Positions 7,484 to 11,848 of a DNA stretch of 11,848 nt are shown here, one piece after another (within the stretch, counting starts at the first letter, position 1; each line of letters begins with the position of its first letter). The DNA lies in the NCBI GenBank assembly GCA_903903715.1, contig CAIUZX010000045.1:1-11848 (forward strand), read 5' to 3'. The notes under the pieces are model-generated. The model saw only the letters and a program-made list of their open reading frames with translations, did no database searches and was not told the origin of the DNA. The translations under genes were made by a program, and so were the position numbers. This DNA is from an uncultured Caulobacterales bacterium. GTDB lineage: Bacteria > Pseudomonadota > Alphaproteobacteria > Caulobacterales > Caulobacteraceae.

Positions 7484-8089
7484 TCACCATTTCGTGCTCA
7501 TGACCTGCAGCTCAGGATGCGAGACGAGACAGTGCCAGACCACTGCCTGAAAGGCCTCGGCATGTGGCGTCACCCGATCGCTGGCCAAATTCGGGATGAC
7601 TACCGCTACGTCGGCGACCTTCGCCGTGTAGCCGCCGTCGCGCCCGACGACGCCGAAAACCGCGGCTCCGATGTCCTTGGCCATCTGAACGGCGCCCACC
7701 AGATTGGGGCTCACGTTCCGCATCAGGTCTCCGCCGCCGACCGAAAGGACGAGGATCGCGTCATTGGCGGAGAGCCGGCTGACCTTCAGCCAGCCAGAGA
7801 ACACGCTTGGCCATCCTTCGTCATTGGTGCGGGCCGTGAGCTCCGACACATTATCGGTCGGCGCATAGGCCTCGATACTGCAGAGCTTCCGAAAATCGTT
7901 GACGGCGTGGCCAGCGTTCGCGGCGCTTCCGCCCACGCCTAGCACGAACAATCTCCCTCCCCGATCGCGAAGATGTCGCAACCCCGTCGCGAGGGCCGCG
8001 ATCGCCGCCTGGTCGATCTGCTCGGCGATCTCGACAACTTCACGAAAATACCTGGCGACATGCGTATGCGGATCGGCGTCGATCGTCAT
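7484..8089 (-). CDS. SIS-domain sugar-phosphate isomerase, GmhA-like
   Basis: This 201-residue protein has the single SIS fold of phosphoheptose isomerases such as GmhA, which convert sedoheptulose 7-phosphate to an aldoheptose 7-phosphate. The sugar-phosphate loop is LGVGGSAANAGH (50-61), a second Ser-containing phosphate loop is VLSVGGGD (114-121), and a C-terminal helix with HAEAFQAVVWHCLVSHP (176-192) sits where GmhA carries its catalytic His. An N-terminal helical stretch of about 45 residues precedes the SIS core, as in GmhA. The start is the ATG at 8087-8089, overlapping the transaldolase stop as ATGA; reading further upstream in this frame only runs through the transaldolase gene. The sequence is clearly a divergent relative rather than a close copy of enterobacterial GmhA, so the exact ketose is uncertain. 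Confidence 0.9.
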   Translation of the reverse strand: MTIDADPHTHVARYFREVVEIAEQIDQAAIAALATGLRHLRDRGGRLFVLGVGGSAANAGHAVNDFRKLCSIEAYAPTDNVSELTARTNDEGWPSVFSGWLKVSRLSANDAILVLSVGGGDLMRNVSPNLVGAVQMAKDIGAAVFGVVGRDGGYTAKVADVAVVIPNLASDRVTPHAEAFQAVVWHCLVSHPELQVMSTKW

Positions 8090-8784
8090 AGGCTGTATCC
8101 GGCCTGGATGGCGTCTCGCCGGAACATGGCCACGGTCTCGAGAGAATAGACCGCAAGGTCCTTGCCGTTGAGCGCGAGCTTGGCGAGCAGATCCGGCGAC
8201 ACGGTGATGATGTGGCAACCGATCTCGGCCGCCTGATAGATGTTCAGCACTTCGCGCGGGCTGGCCCAAAGCAGTTCCGCCATCGGACGCCCTTGAAGCC
8301 GCTCAAGCGCAACTGACATGATCGGCGCAGGATCCATGCCGGTGTCCGCAATCCGTCCGGCGAACACCGAAACAACTGCCGGCGTGGTGGGATGCAGCGC
8401 CTCCGCAATTGCGTCAACCTGTTCAAGGGTCAACAGCGCGGTGACATTGACCTTTACGCCGCTCGCCGACAGTTCCCGCACAAGATCCGCAGAGCTTTGC
8501 CCCAGCGTATTGGTCACGGGGATCTTCACATAGACATTGTCACCCCAGGACGAAATCAGCCGCGCCTGCTCGCCCATGGCTTCGAAATCATCGGCAAATA
8601 CCTCGAAGGAGACCGGCAGGTCCCGGATTTCCTTGAGCACTTCGCGAGCAAAGACCTGATAGTCGGTCACACCCGCCTGACGCATCAAGGTTGGATTGGT
8701 TGTGAATCCCTGAACACGACCACTGGCGTGCGCCGCCTTCATCGAAGCGAGATCGGCGCCGTCGGCAAAGATCTTTATGCGCAT
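8086..8784 (-). CDS. Small transaldolase / fructose-6-phosphate aldolase family enzyme
   Basis: A complete 232-residue protein of the short transaldolase class (TalC/FSA-like), a TIM barrel that forms a Schiff base with a ketose and moves a dihydroxyacetone unit to an aldehyde. Visible marks are KIFADGADL at the N-terminus, QGFTTNPTLM at 25-34, SFEVFADD at 59-66, and NVYVKIPVTN at 83-92 with Lys87 as the Schiff-base lysine. VNVTALLTLEQ and SVFAGRIADTG follow, as expected for the later strands. The start is the ATG at 8782-8784, 39 bp after the epimerase stop, with GAGAG upstream. Its stop overlaps the start of the SIS isomerase gene, so the two are probably translated in step: one makes a ketose phosphate and the other isomerises it. 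A housekeeping role is less likely given the context. Confidence 0.93.
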   Translation of the reverse strand: MRIKIFADGADLASMKAAHASGRVQGFTTNPTLMRQAGVTDYQVFAREVLKEIRDLPVSFEVFADDFEAMGEQARLISSWGDNVYVKIPVTNTLGQSSADLVRELSASGVKVNVTALLTLEQVDAIAEALHPTTPAVVSVFAGRIADTGMDPAPIMSVALERLQGRPMAELLWASPREVLNIYQAAEIGCHIITVSPDLLAKLALNGKDLAVYSLETVAMFRRDAIQAGYSL

Positions 8785-8823
8785 GAGGGCTCTCGCATAC
8801 TGGAGAGGTCGCGCAGCCCGAGG

Positions 8824-9837
8824 TCACGCGGCATTGCGCTGTTTCAGGGTCTGGACGTTGACGTATGACGGGTCATTTAGGCTGTTCGGCAGCTTGCCGG
8901 CGCGGAAGACGTCGCACAGATCCCGCACGGCGTCGCGGATCGAGCGCTGGGGCGTGTAGCCAAGCACGCGGGCAATCTTGTCCGAGGAGATGTGGTACGA
9001 GCGGAGATCGTTGCTCGGCGTGGTGACGATCTCAATCGCACCCTTTTCCGGAAACGCCTCCTGGACGACGTCTCTGACAAAGGTCGCGATTTCTGCGATC
9101 GTATGGTTCTGATGCCCGACGTTGAACGTTTCTCCGGCGATCAGGCGGGCGTCAGCCCTCAGCAGGAGCTGGTAGACGTCGGCCATATCCTCCACATGAA
9201 GGTTCGGCCGCTTCTGCGTGCCGCCGAAGACGGTGATCTGGCCGCGGTTCACCGCATGATTGGTGAGGATATTGACGCTGAGATCGAGCCGCATGCGAGG
9301 GCTGTATCCGCACAGCGTCGCAGGGCGGATGGTGGTGCAGACGAAATCGGGCGACTGTTGACTGAACAGGATCGGCTCGCACATGCCTTTGAACTTGTTG
9401 TACAAGGTCAAGGGCACGAGCGGATGATCCTCAGTCACCTCCGGGGCGTCGGACACGCCATAAACGGAGCTGGACGAGGCGTAGATGAAGCGCTTGACGC
9501 CCGCCGCTTTGGCCGCCCTCACGAGCGGCTCAAAGCAATCGAAATTGATTTCCTGACTAAGGGTTTCATCGAGTTCGAAACTCGGGTCGTTGGAGATGCA
9601 GGCCAGATGGATGACCGCATCGATACCCTGGCAGGCCACCTCGAAACGAGGCGTATCGCGAATATCGGCCTGTACGATGGTCAGATTCGGGTGATCGGCA
9701 AGAAAGCAGCCGTACCATAGGGTGTCGTAGACCGTGACTTTGTAGCCCTCAGCCAACAGGCGCGGCGTCAGGATCGTGCCCGCGTAACCCGCGCCTCCCG
9801 TGATCAGAACCGAAGAGAAGGATATTGGCGGCGTCAT
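8824..9837 (-). CDS. NAD(P)-dependent nucleotide-sugar epimerase/reductase (extended SDR)
   Basis: The 337-residue product is an extended short-chain dehydrogenase of the sugar epimerase/dehydratase type. The Rossmann loop is TGGAGYAG (13-20). YDTLWYG at 37-43 follows the second strand, HLACISNDPS holds the region that usually contacts NAD, SSSVYG (122-127) gives the catalytic Ser, and YNKFK (146-150) is the YxxxK pair. The C-terminal half has FNVGHQNHTIAEIA and RSYHISSDKIARVLGY, typical of substrate-binding segments. The start used is the ATG at 9835-9837 because the Rossmann strand begins about ten residues later; an in-frame extension to 9921 has no family resemblance. An AAGGA lies about 12 nt upstream. 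As first gene of the minus-strand run it is probably expressed from the divergent region upstream. Epimerisation, reduction and dehydration are all possible for this fold. Confidence 0.92.
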   Translation of the reverse strand: MTPPISFSSVLITGGAGYAGTILTPRLLAEGYKVTVYDTLWYGCFLADHPNLTIVQADIRDTPRFEVACQGIDAVIHLACISNDPSFELDETLSQEINFDCFEPLVRAAKAAGVKRFIYASSSSVYGVSDAPEVTEDHPLVPLTLYNKFKGMCEPILFSQQSPDFVCTTIRPATLCGYSPRMRLDLSVNILTNHAVNRGQITVFGGTQKRPNLHVEDMADVYQLLLRADARLIAGETFNVGHQNHTIAEIATFVRDVVQEAFPEKGAIEIVTTPSNDLRSYHISSDKIARVLGYTPQRSIRDAVRDLCDVFRAGKLPNSLNDPSYVNVQTLKQRNAA

Positions 9838-10091
9838 ATCCGAATCATGTCCTTGAACGTCTACCTCAGAGAACTTGCACCTACTTCGCTGAGAGTCCCA
9901 GTTCAAGTGCGGCCACGGCACGGGGTTTCGCTGTAGCTGTCTGTTCTAGGACGACAATTAGGGCTGCGACGAATGGATGCTTGGCGGTCCCCGGATCGGG
10001 TGCATTATCATCCGCGTCCAGCGCGTTTCCGGCCCGCTTCGGAACAGATGGCGCGTCTGTCCAACCGCGAAACCCGATTTGCTAGGGCCCG
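9838..10091. promoter_or_regulatory. Divergent intergenic region, probable promoters for both operons
   Basis: The 254-bp region separates the minus-strand sugar operon from the plus-strand methyltransferase operon and holds no credible gene. On the plus strand TTGGCG (9981-9986) and TATCAT (10006-10011) resemble -35 and -10 boxes but with a long 19-nt spacer. On the minus strand TTGTCG (complement of 9952-9957) and TACAGC (complement of 9930-9935) are a weak pair with a 16-nt spacer. CTTGAAC at 9852-9858 is mirrored by GTTCAAG at 9901-9907, with a related GAACTTG at 9871-9877 between them; this could be an operator. These exact sites are tentative; that promoters lie here follows from the gene layout. 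Confidence 0.45.
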
Positions 10092-10745
10092 ATGACTGAG
10101 CCGCTTACACCCCCGCCCACCTCGCGCCTGGTTGCGGACTTCTATCGCCGACGCATCGAGGCCCACGGGCTGAGCTATCAGGCGCAATGGGGCGAAGCTT
10201 CCGACACGAAGTCGGAGCAACGCTATTCGGCCCTGAAACGCCTTCCCATTCTCGAAGGCGATGTTGTCGTTGATATCGGTTGCGGCGTCGGCTCCCTGGC
10301 GCAATACCTCCGAGTGACCGCGCCGCCCGTGACCTATATCGGCATAGAACTGACCCCGGAATTCGCCGCCGCAGCCCGAACACTTCAGGGGGTTGAGGTG
10401 CTCGAAATCGACGCCCTAAGACAGGCCGATCAGCTTCCCGCGGCGGACTGGTACGTCGTCTTCGGGACGTTGAACACGCGCTGGCTCCTCGAAGGGATGC
10501 CTGGAACGGACGACGAGGACCGGGTCCTCAACTTTCTCGGGACGCTGTTTCACATGTCAAGAAAGGGCATTGCGGCGACGCTCGTCACGGATCAGGTGGA
10601 CTATCTCAAACCGCAGACATGCAACATGAACCCGATCCGCGTTGCGGAACGACTGGCAGGGATGTCCCGCGCCTTCCGCCTGGACCACGACTTCACGTTC
10701 CGGGAATTTTTCGCCGCAGCTTGGCGGCAGGGCGACCTCGAATGA
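10092..10745 (+). CDS. Class I SAM-dependent methyltransferase
   Basis: A 217-residue protein with a Rossmann-like methyltransferase core. Motif I is VVVDIGCGVGSLAQYL around residues 58-73, in which the DIGCGVG loop binds S-adenosylmethionine; IGIELTPEF follows as the acidic end of strand 2, VLEIDAL as the motif-II region and WYVVFGTLN as the strand-4 segment. About 55 residues precede the core, with RRRIEAHGLSYQAQWG, which may help in substrate recognition. No membrane segment was seen. The ATG at 10092 has TAGGG about 6-10 nt upstream, and it is the first gene after the divergent region. Next to a sugar operon it is likely to methylate a sugar hydroxyl or amino group, but this could equally be a later tailoring step on a finished glycan. 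Confidence 0.88.
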   Translation: MTEPLTPPPTSRLVADFYRRRIEAHGLSYQAQWGEASDTKSEQRYSALKRLPILEGDVVVDIGCGVGSLAQYLRVTAPPVTYIGIELTPEFAAAARTLQGVEVLEIDALRQADQLPAADWYVVFGTLNTRWLLEGMPGTDDEDRVLNFLGTLFHMSRKGIAATLVTDQVDYLKPQTCNMNPIRVAERLAGMSRAFRLDHDFTFREFFAAAWRQGDLE

Positions 10746-10848
10746 GGAATTGGACGGCGCTTATGGCATGCTGAAGCCGAATCAGGCCGTCTCCGCAGGC
10801 GTCTCATCGACCGACGAGCCTGCGCCGGTCGCGTTATTCCGAGCTCAC

Positions 10849-11505
10849 ATGCCCAAAATCGATCTGCTCTCCAGTCTGCCGAAGTCCAAGCGTGACGTGC
10901 AGGCGCGTTTTTCGGACAAGTCGCCTGAAGTCATCGCCCTGTCCAAGCAGTTCGGGAAGGAATATTTCGACGGCTCGAGAGCCTACGGATATGGCGGTTA
11001 TCGCTATGACGGTCGCTGGCTGCCCGTCGCCAGAGATATGATCCGGCATTTCGGACTTGAGCCGGGCATGCGCGTCCTCGACGTCGGGTGCGCCAAGGGG
11101 TTCCTGGTCAAGGACTTCATGCTCGCCTGTCCAGGTTTGGAAGCCTTCGGCCTCGACATCTCCGAATATGCGCTTCGCCATTCGCCGGAGGAGCTGACCG
11201 GGCGCCTGCATCTAGGCAGCGCCGTCAGTCTTCCTTTCCCCGACTCAAGTTTTGACGCCGTTATCTCCCTGAATACACTTCACAATCTGGAGCGGCCCGA
11301 TGTGGTGCGCGCAGTTCGGGAAATTGAACGCGTCTCACGCGGAAAGAGCTTCATCCAGGTCGACGCCTACGAAACCCAAGCGCAACGGGCGCTGTTTCTG
11401 GATTGGGTGCTGACCGCAGCATTCCATGATTATCCGGATCAGTGGATCAATCTGTTCGAGGAAGCCGGATACACCGGCGACTATTTTTGGACGATCCTGG
11501 AATGA
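10849..11505 (+). CDS. Class I SAM-dependent methyltransferase (Methyltransf_11 type)
   Basis: A 218-residue protein whose SAM-binding motif I is MRVLDVGCAKGFLVKDF (74-90), followed by FGLDISEYAL (acidic end of strand 2), LGSAVSLPFPDSSFDAVISLNTLHNL (motifs II and III) and REIERVSRGKSFIQVD. The N-terminal segment MPKIDLLSSLPKSKRD and the YGYGGYRYDGRW stretch (46-57) look like a conserved family lead-in, so I chose the ATG at 10849. An in-frame ATG at 10768, 22 bp after the previous stop, would add 27 low-complexity residues and is possible; neither start has a strong ribosome site. The stop overlaps the next start as ATGA. The substrate is unknown; the C-terminal HDYPDQWINLFEEAGYTGDYFW is aromatic-rich and may line the acceptor pocket. 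Confidence 0.88.
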   Translation: MPKIDLLSSLPKSKRDVQARFSDKSPEVIALSKQFGKEYFDGSRAYGYGGYRYDGRWLPVARDMIRHFGLEPGMRVLDVGCAKGFLVKDFMLACPGLEAFGLDISEYALRHSPEELTGRLHLGSAVSLPFPDSSFDAVISLNTLHNLERPDVVRAVREIERVSRGKSFIQVDAYETQAQRALFLDWVLTAAFHDYPDQWINLFEEAGYTGDYFWTILE

Positions 11506-11848
11506 CACATACGTCCGTCCCTCACGGAGATCGCTTTCTGGTCGACTACGCCGACCGCCTGACCCCGCTGCAGCACGAAAACAGTCGCGCCTTTGCAGGC
11601 GCGCCCGGAGATCTGACCGCGGCGATGCTCCAACAGATCCTCGCCGTCCAGTCCGGACCGATCCCCCAGACGAGCTTTGTCCTCGAACATTCGCCGGACA
11701 TGCCGACGAGCTATATGGGCTCATCCCCGGTCATGCTGAGCTTCCTGCAGACCCTGATCTTGCTCCGCCGCCCCCGCAAGGTGGTGGAGATTGGGACCTT
11801 CATCGGCTTGTCGGCGTTGAGCATGGGGCAGGTCCTGCCGGAGGGGGC
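11502..11848 (+). CDS. O-methyltransferase family 3 (caffeoyl-CoA O-methyltransferase-like), truncated by window edge
   Basis: An open frame from the ATG at 11502-11504, overlapping the previous stop as ATGA, runs to the right edge with no stop; 115 residues are visible. Residues 93-106 read KVVEIGTFIGLSAL, the SAM-binding motif I of the family that methylates catechol-type and similar hydroxyls with a divalent metal, followed by VLPEGG-like sequence at the edge. The preceding QTSFVLEHSPDMPTSYMGSSPVML segment resembles the region these enzymes place before the first strand. The metal-binding and later motifs lie outside the window. Lipid A, polyketide, sugar or aromatic acceptors are all possible. 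It is the third methyltransferase in a row in this operon and of a different family from the first two. Confidence 0.85.
   Translation, partial: MTHTSVPHGDRFLVDYADRLTPLQHENSRAFAGAPGDLTAAMLQQILAVQSGPIPQTSFVLEHSPDMPTSYMGSSPVMLSFLQTLILLRRPRKVVEIGTFIGLSALSMGQVLPEG

Noticed and set aside
8090..8269. In-frame N-terminal extension of the SIS isomerase
   Set aside because: The extra 60 residues are read out of frame through the transaldolase gene and have no SIS-family resemblance; the ATG at 8087-8089 overlapping the transaldolase stop explains the start.
10642..10848. Start of the second methyltransferase at 10642
   Set aside because: That start sits deep inside the first methyltransferase gene and the added peptide is low in family resemblance; the start at 10849 (or 10768) fits better.

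Overview
The window looks like part of a chromosomal surface-polysaccharide or unusual-sugar locus from a GC-rich proteobacterium, most likely an alphaproteobacterium. This rests on high GC with strong G/C preference at third codon positions, compact operons joined by ATGA-type overlaps, and the overall character of the proteins. No rRNA, tRNA, transposase, CRISPR array or phage gene was seen. The taxonomic call is an impression; no species marker is present.

Layout. A minus-strand run of nine genes is read from about 9837 down to the left edge. In transcription order these are: NAD-dependent sugar epimerase/reductase (8824-9837), small transaldolase (8086-8784), SIS-domain sugar-phosphate isomerase (7484-8089), GmhB-like HAD phosphatase (6898-7479), a 216-bp AT-rich gap, a nucleotidyltransferase-PfkB kinase fusion (5149-6681), a 181-bp gap, TPP-dependent E1 alpha (4005-4967), E1 beta (2915-4012), two DegT-type PLP aminotransferases (1807-2904 and 687-1814), and an unrecognised protein cut by the left edge (1-690). 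A plus-strand run of three different SAM methyltransferases (10092-10745, 10849-11505, 11502 to the right edge) diverges from a 254-bp intergenic region.

How the genes may work together (inference). Transaldolase, GmhA-like isomerase, GmhB-like phosphatase and an HldE-like kinase/nucleotidyltransferase are the activities needed to make a ketose phosphate, isomerise it, phosphorylate C1, remove the other phosphate and activate the sugar as an NDP derivative, as in ADP-heptose synthesis. Placed with an orphan E1 alpha/beta pair, two aminotransferases, an epimerase and several methyltransferases, they suggest a dedicated pathway to an activated, aminated and methylated higher-carbon or branched sugar. 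The final sugar cannot be read from the sequence. No glycosyltransferase, flippase or polymerase lies in the window, so its destination (O-antigen, capsule, glycoprotein or small molecule) is open.
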